From contig NZ_MVHH01000031.1 of the NCBI RefSeq assembly GCF_002086515.1, forward strand, positions 1 through 53,064: a DNA stretch of 53,064 nt. The letters run 5' to 3'. The notes beneath the pieces were generated by a model, which had not been told where the DNA came from, made no database searches, and saw nothing but the letters and a program-made list of their open reading frames with translations. The stretch is from Mycolicibacter arupensis. GTDB taxonomy: Bacteria; Actinomycetota; Actinomycetes; Mycobacteriales; Mycobacteriaceae. Position 1 is the first letter of the stretch; every line of letters begins with the position of its first letter. Made by a program: the position numbers and the translations under genes. This document shows, one piece after another, positions 7,955 through 18,180 of the stretch.

Positions 7955-8018
7955 GCGCGAGCGTGCGCAGATGGACGTCCACGCGCGGCGTGTCGTGTAC
8001 AAACACGCGCGCTCGCGC
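7955..8018. repeat. Intergenic repeat with 9-bp inverted arms (GCGCGAGCG / CGCTCGCGC)
   Basis: Exact reverse-complement arms at 7955-7963 and 8010-8018 flank a segment rich in CACGCGCGGCGTGTCGTGTAC. The composition and wording resemble dispersed GCGAGCGTGCG...GTGTCG-type intergenic repeats that I recall from mycobacterial genomes. It sits between the acpS stop and the M20 peptidase start. Confidence 0.45.
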
Positions 8019-8059
8019 ATGACGGAGGTGCCCCCCAGCTCGCGCCGGTGGGAGGTGCG

Positions 8060-8449
8060 TCAGGCCTCGAGGATGGCGACGGCGGCAGCGGTGTCGGCCT
8101 CGTGCGTCAGCGACACGTGGATCGTCACGTCGGCCAGATGCTGCGCTATCTCGCCGGAAAGCCGCACCTTGGGGCGGCCCCACATGTCAGTGACCACCTC
8201 GATGTCGCGGTGGATCGCCTCCGGCAACACCGGCTTCTGCGCGAACCGCGATCCCGACCACGCCTTGATCACCGCCTCTTTGGCCGCCCAGCGGGCCGCC
8301 AGATGCCGCGCCGCCGAAGAACTCTTGTCGGAGGCGTCGCGGCGCTCCCCGGGGGTGAACGTCTCGGCGAACACCGTCCCCGGTTGGTCGACCTGCTCGG
8401 CGAAGTCGGAGATCGACACCAGATCGATCCCGACACCAACGATGCTCAT
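8060..8449 (-). CDS. acpS: Holo-[acyl-carrier-protein] synthase
   Basis: The 129-residue AcpS transfers 4'-phosphopantetheine from CoA to the ACP serine of FAS-I. The family signatures are clear: VGIDLVSI near the N-terminus with the magnesium-binding Asp, and ARWAAKEAVIKAW in the middle with the Glu/Lys pair that binds magnesium and CoA. Length is normal for a trimeric AcpS. An AGGAGGAG ribosome site precedes the ATG. It lies 59 bases downstream of fas on the same strand, the arrangement of Rv2523c, and its main client is surely the FAS-I ACP domain next door. Confidence 0.96.
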   Translation of the reverse strand: MSIVGVGIDLVSISDFAEQVDQPGTVFAETFTPGERRDASDKSSSAARHLAARWAAKEAVIKAWSGSRFAQKPVLPEAIHRDIEVVTDMWGRPKVRLSGEIAQHLADVTIHVSLTHEADTAAAVAILEA

Positions 8450-8508
8450 GCGCCGCTCCTCCTCATCGCTTCGCTCTGCATCGTCGCGGCGCGGCTCATG
8501 CGGCGACG

Positions 8509-11500
8509 CTATCCGATGTAGACGTCGCCGTCGCCCAGCCGTGCCGCCGGGTTGAGCAGCATGGCCGACTCTTGACGCTTCTCCGGTGTGTCGTGGTCGA
8601 ACCGCCGGTCGGCGGGCCGCTCATACATCGGCGTTCCGCCCGCGATAGCCGAGGCGAGCCGGCGCTGACCGGCCAGCACCCGGGCACCTGCCTGCTCCTG
8701 GTAGGCCGTACGCTGGCTCGGGTCCAGCGTCGCCAGGAACGCCGCCGGGTGCACCAACGCCACCAGTCCCGACACGTGACCGAAGCCGAGGCTGGTGACC
8801 AATCCGGCCTTGAGCGGGAACTTCTCCCCCAGCTCCAGGGTCTCGCGCACCCACACGAAGTGCCCGGCGGTCGCCAGTTCGTCGTCGACGCAGTCCAGGC
8901 TGCGGTTGGGCGGAATGACCCCGTCCCGCAGGACCTGGCACAGGCCCATCATCTGGAACACCGCCGCGCCGCCCTTGGCGTGCCCGGTCAGGCTCTTCTG
9001 GCTGATCACGAACAACGGGGCACCGGGCGCGCGGCCCAGCGAGTCCGCCAACCGCTCATGCAGCTCGGTCTCGTTGGGGTCGTTCGCCAACGTCGAGGTG
9101 TCGTGCTTGGAGACCACCGCGATGTCGTCGGGACCCACACCGAGCTTGGCCAGCGAACGGGCCAGCATCGAGTCCTTGCCACCCCGGCCCGCGCCCAGGG
9201 CGCCCAGGCCAGGGGCCGGGATCGAGGTGTGCACGCCGTCGGCGAAGCTCTGCGCGTAGGCCACCACCGCCAGGACCGGCAGGCCCATCTTCGCGGCCAG
9301 GTCGCCGCGAGCCAGCAGGATGGTGCCACCGCCCTGGGCCTCGACGAAGCCCAGCCGGCGCCGGTCGTTGGCGCGGGAGAACTTCGAGTCACTGATGCCC
9401 TTGGCGCGCATCATCTCGGTGTCGGCGGTGGCCGCCATGTCACCGAAGCCGATGATGGCCTCCAGGGTCAGGTCGTCGTAGCCACCGGCGACCACCAGCT
9501 CTGCCTTGCCGAGCCGGATCTTGTCCACGCCCTCCTCGACCGAGACCGCCGCGGTGGCACAGGCCGCCACGGGGTGAATCATCGATCCGTAGGACCCGAC
9601 GTAGCTCTGCACCACGTGCGCCGCAACGACGTTGGGCAGCACCTCTTGCAGGATGTCGTTCGGCTTGGCCCGCCCGAGCAGGTTGCCGTGATACATCGTC
9701 TGCATGGAGGTCATGCCGCCCATGCCGGTGCCCTGGGTGCTGGCCACCAGCGAGGGGTGCACCCAGCGCAGCAACTCCGTCGGGGTGAATCCGGCGGACA
9801 GGAACGCATCGACGGTCGCGATGATGTTCCACAGCGCCACCCGGTCGATGGAGGTGGCCATGTCCTGGCTGATGCCCCACACCGTCGGGTCGAACCCTGT
9901 CGGGATCTGAGCGCCCACGGTCCGTGACAGCTTGCTCTTGCGTGGCACCCGAATCTCGGTGCCCGCCTTGCGGATCACCTGCCAGTCCGATGAGTCCGGC
10001 ACCGGGCGCACCACGGTGTGCTCGGGGTCGAACTCGACGAACGCCCGCGCGTCTGCCTCGCTGGAGACCACGAACGAGAAGTCCTTGTCCAAGAACACGC
10101 TGACCAGCAGGGGCGAGGCGTGGTCGGGGTCGATCGCCCCGTCATCAACGAACTCTCGCACGCCGACGCGTTCCACGACCTCGTCGTGATACCGCTCCAC
10201 CAGCTCGGCCTCGTCGACCAGCTCGCCCGTGGCGGTGTCGTACCAACCCGGGGTCGGATCGTCTTCCCACTTGACCAATCCGGTGGTCCAGGCCAGTTCC
10301 AGCACCCCGGCGGCCGACAGCTCGCCGGCGACCTCCATCTCGAAGCGGGTCCGCGAGGAGCCCAGCGGACCCAGCTCGGCGCCGCCGACGATCACCACCA
10401 GATCGGCAGGGTCGACGTCGAGGTCGTCCCAGGCCGGCGGCGGCGCCGGGTTGTACCCGCGCGGCGGGCTCGGCAGTGCCGCAATCGTGTTGGGGTCGCT
10501 TTCGGCGTCTTCGCCGGCTGGAGCTTCGCCCGACATCTCCTCGCGAGCCCGGGCAGCCAGCTCGGCCATGTCCAGGTTCGCCTCGGCCAGCCCGCCGGTC
10601 AGGTCGGCCTCGATCGGCGTATTGGCCGCGGCCACCTTGGATTCGACGCTGCACAAGTCGAGCAACATGCCCGCCATCTGCTCACTCGAATAGGTGGTGA
10701 CCCCGGCTTCCTCGACCGCGTCGACGATCACGTCGTTGTGGCCCATCAGCCCGGTTCCGCGGGTCCAGCCGATCAGGGCGTGAGCCAAGCTGACCCGAGA
10801 TGCCCACGAGGACTCCGCTTTCCAGCGGGAGACCACCGCATCCAGCGACGCCTTGGCCTCGCCGTAGGCGCCGTCACCGCCGAACATGCCGCGGTTGGGC
10901 GAGCCGGGCAGCACCACATGCAACCGGGAGGCGATGTCGCGTTCGGCGCCGATCTTCGACAGGCCACCGATGAGGCGTTGCACCGCCCACAGCAGGACCT
11001 TCATCTCCATCTCGGCACGCGCACCGGCTTCGGACAGGTCGCCGGCCACCCGCGGCGCCGCGAACGGGAACAGCAGCGTCGGGGTCTGGGCGTCCTTGAG
11101 GTGAATCGACTGCGGCCCCAGGCTTTCGCTCTGCTCGGTGCCGACCCACTCCACGAGTGCATCGATATCGGCGTAGGAGGCCATGTTGGCGGGCACCACC
11201 CACAGCGCCGCACCGAACCGGGCGTGGTCGCGGTACAGGTCGCGGTAGAAGCCCAGCCGCTCATCATCAAGGCGCGACGTGGTGGCGATGACGGTCGCAC
11301 CGCCGTCAAGCAGCTGTCCGACCACCGACGCGGCGATCGAACCCTTGGACGCACCGGTCACCACCGCGACTTCGTCGCTGTAGCGGCCGCGGCCGGGGTT
11401 CTCCGCACCGGCGGCGACCCGGGCGTACAGCGAGGCGTGGATCTGGCGTCCAGATGCCAGCGCGCGGGCCTGCCACCACGATGCCTGAGTGGAGACCACA

Positions 11501-14500
11501 TGGCCGGCACCCTCGAACCGTTCGGCCAGCCGCGGCCAGTCGGCGTCGATCTCGCCTTCGTCGACCAGCCACAACTTCACCAGGTCCTCGCGAGCACTGG
11601 CCCAGCGGTCGTCGAACAGCACCGCCTTGCGGCCGTCGAACGCCGGTGCCACCAGGCGCGGCCAGTCCGAACCCAACTCGGCGGTCACCAAGTCGATCAG
11701 CTCGCTGTCAGTGGAGCCCGTCGGGGCGCTCACCGCATCGTCGAACCCGAGTTGACCGAGCACCAGACGGGCAGCCGAGGCCAGCACGCCGTCGCGGCCG
11801 GTGATCTGCGCGGTGAACTCGCCCAGCGCCGCGGCATCCACCGTGGCACCACCGCCGCCACCGCCTGCCGACGGCAGGCTCACCGCGACACCGCGCCGTG
11901 CCGCAACCGCCTGGACGGCCGCATCGATCACCTTGTCCACGGCCGCGCCGTCGGCCAGCGCACCCTCGTGCAGTCCGCCCAGCGCACCGCCCCGGACACT
12001 GGTGCCCTCGCGAGTGCCCAACGCCACCTCGATGGTGACGTGCTTGGCCCAGCCGTCACCGAGTTCCCAGGTCTTCTTGACCCGCTCGGCGATGGCGCCG
12101 GGCCGCTTGCCCGACGGCCCCAGAATGGTGCGCAACTGATCGTTGATCGCATCGGTCAGCACCGGGCCATAGGGCTTATAGGTGCGCGCCAGCTTGGTCA
12201 CCTGCGACTTCAGCCCGGCCAGGTCGGCCTCGGCCGCGCCGTCGATGGCGCCGAGATTGAGCTCGGAACCCAGGTCCACCAGCAGCTGGTTACGCCGCGA
12301 GGACGCTCCGTCGGTGATGGACTCGATGGAATCCAGCGCCTCGATCTGGTCGATGCGCATCTTGGCGCTCAACGCGATCAGCGCCAACGTGGCATCGGCG
12401 GCGTCGAACGCGATGTCGTCGGGGCGCGGAGCCCCCGACGGCGCGACCGGTGCGGCCGGTGCCGGCGCCGCGGCCTCGGCCGGGGAGGCCTCTGCCGCCG
12501 CCTCAGCCGGTGCCGACTCCTCCTCGGGCTCCGGCTCGGGGTCGGTGTCGGTGGCGAACAGCACGGCGGCGTCCCGCTCGGCGTTGAGCACTTCCACGGT
12601 GCTGTGGGCGTATTCCGGCAGTTTCAACGTGTTGGTGGCCAGCCCGGCCACGGTCGGGGCGGTCTTCACCCCGATCTCGACGAAACGCTCCACCCCCAGG
12701 CCGCCTGCGGCCTGCTCGATGAACAGCAGGTCCTGTGTCTCGATCCAGCGCACCGGGCTGGCGAACTGCCAAGCCAGCAACTCGATCACGACCTTGCGGC
12801 ACAACTCGCCCGGTTTCTCGTTCCGCCAGGTGTCGTAGTCGGCCAGCACCTCGTCGAGCGGCTCGGCCGGGACCAGGTCGCGGATCTCCTGGATGAACTC
12901 GCGGTCCAGGGTGAAGGGCTTGGGCACCAGGTTGGGGATGTAGCGGCCGATGATCAGGTCAGGATCGGCGTCACGCGGCATCACCCGCTCCAGCGAACGG
13001 CGGAAGTCATCGACACCGATGCGCAGCACGCTGGAGTGGAATGGCACGTCGATACCGGGCACCAAGATGAAGGACCGCTTGCCGCCGCTGAGCTCGCGAC
13101 GACGCTCGACCTCGGCCTCCAGGGCCTCCAAACCGGCAACCGTTCCGGCGATCGCATACTGCGAGCCGCGCAGGTTGAAGTTGACGATCTGCAGGAATTC
13201 CCCGGTGCGCTCGGCGATCTCAGCGACGAATGCGGTGACGTCGGCGTCGTCGAGGTCGATCTGCGACGGCCGGATGGCGGCCAGCCGGTAGTTGGAACGT
13301 CCCATCGCGTCGCGCGGCACGATGTCGTGCATCTTGGAGCCGCGGTGGAACACGACCTCCAGCAGGGCCTCGAGCTCGTAGACACCGCTGACGCACGCCA
13401 GGGCGGTGTATTCACCGACGGAGTGCCCGCAGGCGATCGCTCCCTCGACGAAGGCGCCCTGCTCGCGCATCTCGGCGACCTGCGCGGCCGCCACGGTGGC
13501 CATCGCCACCTGGGTGAACTGCGTCAGGTAGAGCACACCTTCGGGGTGCTGGTAGTGCACACCGGAGGCGATCAGGCTGGTCGGGTTGTCGCGCACCACA
13601 TGCAGCACCGAGAAGCCCAGGGTCTCGCGGGTGAACTTGTCCGCGGAGTCCCACACCTTGCGGGCGGCCTTGGAGCGGGCGCGAACCTCCATGCCCATGC
13701 CCTTGTGCTGGATGCCCTGTCCGGGGAACGCGTAGACCGTCTTGGGGGCGGTCAGCCGCGCGGTCGCCGACATCACCAGATCCGAGCCGATTCGGGCGCT
13801 GATCTCGAGAACCTCTGCGCCCAGGTCGATTCCGACCCGGTCTACGCGGAAGTCGACGTCGTCGCCGGGCTTGACCATGCCCAGGAATCGCGCGGTCCAG
13901 CCGACCAACCGTGCCGGCGGCCGGGCCTGCCCATCGGTGGCGGTCACCACGTGCTGAGCTGCGGCCGACAGCCACATGCCGTGCACGATCGGTGACTCCA
14001 GGCCGGCCAGCAGCGCCGCGGCGCGGTCGGTGTGAATCGGGTTGTGGTCTCCGGAGACCGCCGCGAACGGCCGCATGTCCACCGGCGCGGTGACGGTGAC
14101 ATCGCGCCGGCGCCGACGCGGGGTGTCGGTGGCATTGTCGGAGACCCCACCGCCGGCCCGAACCGGGTCGGTCAGTTCCGCGGCACCGGTGCGCCCGCGG
14201 ATCGCGAAGCGCTCCTCGAGGGTGGCCAGCAACGTTCCGTGGGCATCGCGGACGTCGACCGTCACCGGAACGACGCGGCCGACTTCGGTGTCGGTGGCCG
14301 CTGACGCCGTTGCGGTCACGGTCAATTCGGCCGGTTCAGCGGGCAGGGCCGTACGCAGTTGCGCCGCGTGGTCCAGGTGCACCAGGGACAGCAGCCCCTC
14401 GACGACCGGGAACCCGGCATCGGTGGTGGCCGAGCCGATGGCGGCGAACACCGCCGGCCAGCACCGGCCGACCAGCACGTCGGGGACGATCGACTGCCCC

Positions 14501-17500
14501 GGCGCCAGCGGTGCGCCGAATGTCGCGGTCACACCGGTGTGGTCGGCGACCTCCTCGGGCTTCCACGCCACGGTGACGGTCGCTGCGCCGTCGCGCACCG
14601 GCGGCAGGGCCTCCGGGCCGTCGACGCCGGCGGCGATGGCCAGCACCGAGCGCATGGCGGCTGCGGCGTCCTCGGTGGACACCAGCGGGGCCGCTCCGTC
14701 GACGACGGCCGCGGGCAGGGTGAAGCGGATGCTGATCCAGACACCGGACAGCGGCACGCTGAGCACCACGTGGGACTGCGAGGCCACCTCCAGGCGTGCC
14801 CCGGTCGACGGGTGGGTGGCGGTGCGGTTCTCATGCACCTGCCACTCGTCGGGAGCTCCGATCCGGTGCACCGGGTTGGTGGCGGTGCGACCGGCCCACA
14901 GCACATCCGGGGCGTCGAGCACCACGGCCAGCGGGCCGGTGACGTCGACGCGGCCCAGGCGACGGGCAGCGACCGGGACGGGCTGGGCGCCGGCGGCGAG
15001 CACCTGGTCGACTGCGGCCTGCTCAAAGCGGTCCAGCAGCTCGCCGACCGGCTCGTCGACCCGGGTGATTCCGGCGACCGCGGTGATGCCCGGGATGATG
15101 CAGACCTGCTCGGCGGTGTAGCGGGCGTCGTGCGCCTGCCACAGCGAGTCGCTGCGCCACCAGCGCCGCACATCCTTGTCGATCACCGGCACGAAGTTGA
15201 CCGGCTTGCCCGGGGTCTTGCACAGCTGCGTGAAGAAGGGCGCATCGGCCGGGTGCAGGCGAACCGTCTCTGCCTCCGGGTAACGGGCCACCAGCGCGGC
15301 GATCGCGTCCGCGGGACGTTCCAGGATCGCCTGTCCCTCTTCGGAATCGGCGAACAGCGTCTCGATCGGCCCGGACTCGACCTCGTGCAGGCGCGCTTCG
15401 GCGCGCTGCAACATCGAACCGAATCGCTCCCGCCAGGTGTCGGCCAGCCACGGACTGTCCGGCGAGGCCGTGTCGGCGGTCGAGTCACCCGCGCCGATGG
15501 CCAGGTCGATGTAGCGGCGCAACCACTGCGCGTACGTCATCTCGGTGACATCACCGAAATAGGGCTTGGCGGTGTCGGCCAGCGCGGCGATGATCTCGTC
15601 GCGGCGGGCCGCGACGGCCTCGCCGTCACCGGCCACCTCGTCGAGCAGGCGCCCACAACGAGAGGCGACGTTGTCGATCTCGTGGATGTCGGCTCCGAGC
15701 TGGCTGCGCGAGGAAGCCATGCCGCCCTGGGCTTTTCCTGCACCGATCCATTGGTCGGTGCCCGAGGTGTCGACCAGCATCTGCTTGACCGCCGGCGAGG
15801 TGGTGGCCTCCTTGGTGGCCATGGCCGCAGTGCCCACCAGGATGCCGTCCACGGGCATCAGCGGGAATCCGTGCTCCTGCGACCACCGGCCGGACAGATA
15901 TTCGGCCGCCTGCTCGGGGGTACCGATCCCCCCGCCGACGCACAAGGTGATGTTGGGCTGCGAGCGGAGCTCGGAGTAGGTCGCCAACAGCAGGTCGTCG
16001 AGGTCTTCCCAGGAGTGGTGACCGCCGGCGCGGCCGCCTTCGACGTGCACGATCACCGGTGTGGTCGGCACTTCGGCGGCGATGCGGATCACCGATCGAA
16101 TCTGCTCGACGGTGCCTGGCTTGAACACCACGTGGCTGATGCCCGCGTCGTTGAGCTCGGCGATGAGCTCGACGGCCTCTTCGAGCTCCGGGATGCCGGC
16201 GCTGACCACCAGCCCGTCGAACGGGGCTCCGGACTGACGGGCCTTCTGCACCAATCGCTTCCCGCCGACCTGCAACTTCCACAGGTAGGGGTCCAAGAAC
16301 AACGAGTTGAACTGGACAGTGCGGCCGGGCTCCAGCAGTGCGGTCAGCTCCGCGACGCGGTCATCGAAGATCTCCTCGGTGACCTGCCCGCCGCCGGCCA
16401 GCTCCGACCAGTGGCCCGCGTTGGCTGCGGCGGCCACGATCTTGGCATCGACGGTGGTGGGCGTCATGCCCGCCAGCAGGATGGGCGACCGGCCGGTCAG
16501 CCGGGTGAACTTGGTGTCGAGCTTGACCCGGCCGTCCGGCAGCGCGACCACCGACGGGGCATAGCTCGTCCAGGGCCGAGCGACCTCCGGGATGGCGCCG
16601 ATGGTGAAGAGGTTGCGCTGGCCGCCACGGGTGGCCACCGGCACGATCCCGATGCCCAGGCCGCGGATCACCGGTGCGGTCAGCCGAGTCAGGATGTCCC
16701 CGGGGCCCAGGTCCAGGATCCAGCGGGCGCCAGCCTCGTGCAGCTCCGTGACCTCGTCGACCCAGTCCACCTGACCCACCAGGATGGAGTCGGCGAGCCG
16801 GCGGGTCAGCTCCACGTCCAGACCCACCTTGGCGGCCCACTGCGCCACGATCTCGATACCGTCGGACAGCCGTGGCGAGTGGAACCCGACCTCGACCTGG
16901 ACGGGCTCGAAGACCGGGGCGAAGACGGCTCCACCACGCAGCTTGTTCTTGCGCTCGGCGGCCTCCTTCTCGGCGATCTGCTCGCAGTACAGCTCGAAGC
17001 GCGACAGCTGCTCGGGGGTTCCGGTGATGACCACCGAGCGCCGCCCGTTGCGGATCGACAGCACCGGCGGCAGCACCGTGCGCACATCCTGGGCGAAGTC
17101 GTCCAGAAGGTCCCGGATCCGTTCCGGGTCGACGTTGGAGATCGCCACCATCGGCGAGCGATCACCCAAGATCGAGATGCCGCGACGGCGCGCGACCAGG
17201 GTTCCGGCAGCGCCCACCAGCTGAGCGATCGCCAGCAGCTGCACGTCCTTGGTGCCGCCGGCCTCAAGCGACTCGACGGCCAGGATGCCCTGCGAGTGAC
17301 CCGCGGCAGCCACGGGCGGGGTGGCCGACAGGTCCAGTCCCTGCCGCTGCAGCGCGCGCATAGCGGCGATCTGCGTCAGCAGCACGCCCGGTACCGAGAC
17401 GGCGGCCGAGGTCAGTTCCTTGGCGGACGGGATGGGGTCTTCTGCAGCCAGGGCCCGCACCCACTGCAGCGGCTCGAAACCGATGGGCCGGACCACGACA

Positions 17501-17745
17501 AGTTCTTGGGCGATCGGCTCCAGCAGCAGGTCCGCCTCCCCGGCCAGGGTGGCCAGCTCGGACTCGATCCCCGCCGAGGAGACCAACTCCTCCAGCGACT
17601 CCAACCACGCCGCGCCCTGACCGCCGAAGGCGACCGCGTAGGGCTCGCCGTCCGTCAGGCGATCCACCAGAGCGGACGCGGCGCTGGCGAACGGCCCCGA
17701 GCCAGCACCCTCGGCGGAAACCCGGTCGTGTTCGTGGATCGTCAC
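8509..17745 (-). CDS. fas: Type I fatty acid synthase (single-chain FAS-I)
   Basis: The 3078-residue multienzyme makes acyl-CoAs of about C16-C18 and C24-C26, which feed phospholipids and mycolic acids. Domains in order: acetyl/acyltransferase with GHSQG (S151); FMN enoyl reductase at about 415-650 (LLAGMTPTTVD, GGRAGGHHS, CVGGGIG); hot-dog dehydratase near 1230 (HNPIHTD, VHGMWLSA); malonyl/palmitoyl transferase with GHSVGEY (S1442); an acidic Ala/Pro/Glu linker near 1730-1765; ACP with the presumed phosphopantetheine site in DGASSRRNQ (S1815); ketoreductase near 2130 (VTGASKGSIAASV); and ketosynthase with C2729 (AACATAA) and the His motifs KHDTST and TGHAKGG. All catalytic sites are present. 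The GTG start at 17745 has a GGGGAG ribosome site. It is followed by acpS. Confidence 0.98.
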   Translation of the reverse strand: MTIHEHDRVSAEGAGSGPFASAASALVDRLTDGEPYAVAFGGQGAAWLESLEELVSSAGIESELATLAGEADLLLEPIAQELVVVRPIGFEPLQWVRALAAEDPIPSAKELTSAAVSVPGVLLTQIAAMRALQRQGLDLSATPPVAAAGHSQGILAVESLEAGGTKDVQLLAIAQLVGAAGTLVARRRGISILGDRSPMVAISNVDPERIRDLLDDFAQDVRTVLPPVLSIRNGRRSVVITGTPEQLSRFELYCEQIAEKEAAERKNKLRGGAVFAPVFEPVQVEVGFHSPRLSDGIEIVAQWAAKVGLDVELTRRLADSILVGQVDWVDEVTELHEAGARWILDLGPGDILTRLTAPVIRGLGIGIVPVATRGGQRNLFTIGAIPEVARPWTSYAPSVVALPDGRVKLDTKFTRLTGRSPILLAGMTPTTVDAKIVAAAANAGHWSELAGGGQVTEEIFDDRVAELTALLEPGRTVQFNSLFLDPYLWKLQVGGKRLVQKARQSGAPFDGLVVSAGIPELEEAVELIAELNDAGISHVVFKPGTVEQIRSVIRIAAEVPTTPVIVHVEGGRAGGHHSWEDLDDLLLATYSELRSQPNITLCVGGGIGTPEQAAEYLSGRWSQEHGFPLMPVDGILVGTAAMATKEATTSPAVKQMLVDTSGTDQWIGAGKAQGGMASSRSQLGADIHEIDNVASRCGRLLDEVAGDGEAVAARRDEIIAALADTAKPYFGDVTEMTYAQWLRRYIDLAIGAGDSTADTASPDSPWLADTWRERFGSMLQRAEARLHEVESGPIETLFADSEEGQAILERPADAIAALVARYPEAETVRLHPADAPFFTQLCKTPGKPVNFVPVIDKDVRRWWRSDSLWQAHDARYTAEQVCIIPGITAVAGITRVDEPVGELLDRFEQAAVDQVLAAGAQPVPVAARRLGRVDVTGPLAVVLDAPDVLWAGRTATNPVHRIGAPDEWQVHENRTATHPSTGARLEVASQSHVVLSVPLSGVWISIRFTLPAAVVDGAAPLVSTEDAAAAMRSVLAIAAGVDGPEALPPVRDGAATVTVAWKPEEVADHTGVTATFGAPLAPGQSIVPDVLVGRCWPAVFAAIGSATTDAGFPVVEGLLSLVHLDHAAQLRTALPAEPAELTVTATASAATDTEVGRVVPVTVDVRDAHGTLLATLEERFAIRGRTGAAELTDPVRAGGGVSDNATDTPRRRRRDVTVTAPVDMRPFAAVSGDHNPIHTDRAAALLAGLESPIVHGMWLSAAAQHVVTATDGQARPPARLVGWTARFLGMVKPGDDVDFRVDRVGIDLGAEVLEISARIGSDLVMSATARLTAPKTVYAFPGQGIQHKGMGMEVRARSKAARKVWDSADKFTRETLGFSVLHVVRDNPTSLIASGVHYQHPEGVLYLTQFTQVAMATVAAAQVAEMREQGAFVEGAIACGHSVGEYTALACVSGVYELEALLEVVFHRGSKMHDIVPRDAMGRSNYRLAAIRPSQIDLDDADVTAFVAEIAERTGEFLQIVNFNLRGSQYAIAGTVAGLEALEAEVERRRELSGGKRSFILVPGIDVPFHSSVLRIGVDDFRRSLERVMPRDADPDLIIGRYIPNLVPKPFTLDREFIQEIRDLVPAEPLDEVLADYDTWRNEKPGELCRKVVIELLAWQFASPVRWIETQDLLFIEQAAGGLGVERFVEIGVKTAPTVAGLATNTLKLPEYAHSTVEVLNAERDAAVLFATDTDPEPEPEEESAPAEAAAEASPAEAAAPAPAAPVAPSGAPRPDDIAFDAADATLALIALSAKMRIDQIEALDSIESITDGASSRRNQLLVDLGSELNLGAIDGAAEADLAGLKSQVTKLARTYKPYGPVLTDAINDQLRTILGPSGKRPGAIAERVKKTWELGDGWAKHVTIEVALGTREGTSVRGGALGGLHEGALADGAAVDKVIDAAVQAVAARRGVAVSLPSAGGGGGGATVDAAALGEFTAQITGRDGVLASAARLVLGQLGFDDAVSAPTGSTDSELIDLVTAELGSDWPRLVAPAFDGRKAVLFDDRWASAREDLVKLWLVDEGEIDADWPRLAERFEGAGHVVSTQASWWQARALASGRQIHASLYARVAAGAENPGRGRYSDEVAVVTGASKGSIAASVVGQLLDGGATVIATTSRLDDERLGFYRDLYRDHARFGAALWVVPANMASYADIDALVEWVGTEQSESLGPQSIHLKDAQTPTLLFPFAAPRVAGDLSEAGARAEMEMKVLLWAVQRLIGGLSKIGAERDIASRLHVVLPGSPNRGMFGGDGAYGEAKASLDAVVSRWKAESSWASRVSLAHALIGWTRGTGLMGHNDVIVDAVEEAGVTTYSSEQMAGMLLDLCSVESKVAAANTPIEADLTGGLAEANLDMAELAARAREEMSGEAPAGEDAESDPNTIAALPSPPRGYNPAPPPAWDDLDVDPADLVVIVGGAELGPLGSSRTRFEMEVAGELSAAGVLELAWTTGLVKWEDDPTPGWYDTATGELVDEAELVERYHDEVVERVGVREFVDDGAIDPDHASPLLVSVFLDKDFSFVVSSEADARAFVEFDPEHTVVRPVPDSSDWQVIRKAGTEIRVPRKSKLSRTVGAQIPTGFDPTVWGISQDMATSIDRVALWNIIATVDAFLSAGFTPTELLRWVHPSLVASTQGTGMGGMTSMQTMYHGNLLGRAKPNDILQEVLPNVVAAHVVQSYVGSYGSMIHPVAACATAAVSVEEGVDKIRLGKAELVVAGGYDDLTLEAIIGFGDMAATADTEMMRAKGISDSKFSRANDRRRLGFVEAQGGGTILLARGDLAAKMGLPVLAVVAYAQSFADGVHTSIPAPGLGALGAGRGGKDSMLARSLAKLGVGPDDIAVVSKHDTSTLANDPNETELHERLADSLGRAPGAPLFVISQKSLTGHAKGGAAVFQMMGLCQVLRDGVIPPNRSLDCVDDELATAGHFVWVRETLELGEKFPLKAGLVTSLGFGHVSGLVALVHPAAFLATLDPSQRTAYQEQAGARVLAGQRRLASAIAGGTPMYERPADRRFDHDTPEKRQESAMLLNPAARLGDGDVYIG

Positions 17746-18180
17746 GTTATGTTTCTCCCCTGCACTGGTTAATGTCGCGTCCTCTTCGACGCCCGCCGGA
17801 ATGACCGGCCTATTGCGGGCTCTCGCGTTTCCGCGGCCGCGCTACAGCAGTAAGAGTGTCATAAGAACCTGTGCCGTTTCCGCAGCTAATTGGTTACTGA
17901 TGAGTTCTACGCTCGGGTAACCCAGCCCCGGATATCTCACGGCTCGACGGCCGTCATAACGATCCGGAACAAACGTCCTGCGTGCGCGGGGTTACGGTCG
18001 AGTAGCTATAACTGCGCAGATCAAGGCTCTTTTGTTATCTAATCGTTATGTTTCTATCGGCCCGGCCAACCGGCTCCGGCGGCACCTGAGGCGCCGAACC
18101 CGAGCCGAACACCGTCTACGCCGCCGTCCACGCCCCGGTGGCGCGCCGGTTTGCTGGGCTGTGGGCCGTCCGGTCGCAGG
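17746..18180 (-). promoter_or_regulatory. fas upstream region, 435 bp
   Basis: No gene is visible. This AT-richer stretch must contain the fas promoter and, by analogy with other mycobacteria, operator sites for the regulator FasR, but I could not assign these from sequence alone. A 12-base word, CGTTATGTTTCT on the plus strand, occurs at 17745-17756 (at the fas start) and again at 18044-18055. Candidate promoter elements on the minus strand include TTATAGCTA-like sequence near 18008. The DUF1906 gene ends at 18181. Confidence 0.5.

Noticed and set aside
10018..17772. Very long open frames on the plus strand opposite fas (for example 10018-13995 and 14359-17772)
   Set aside because: They mirror the fas codons in a GC-rich gene; translations are low-complexity and match no family.
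17746..18180. Specific FasR operator sites upstream of fas
   Set aside because: FasR control is expected from other mycobacteria, but I do not remember the operator well enough to place it.
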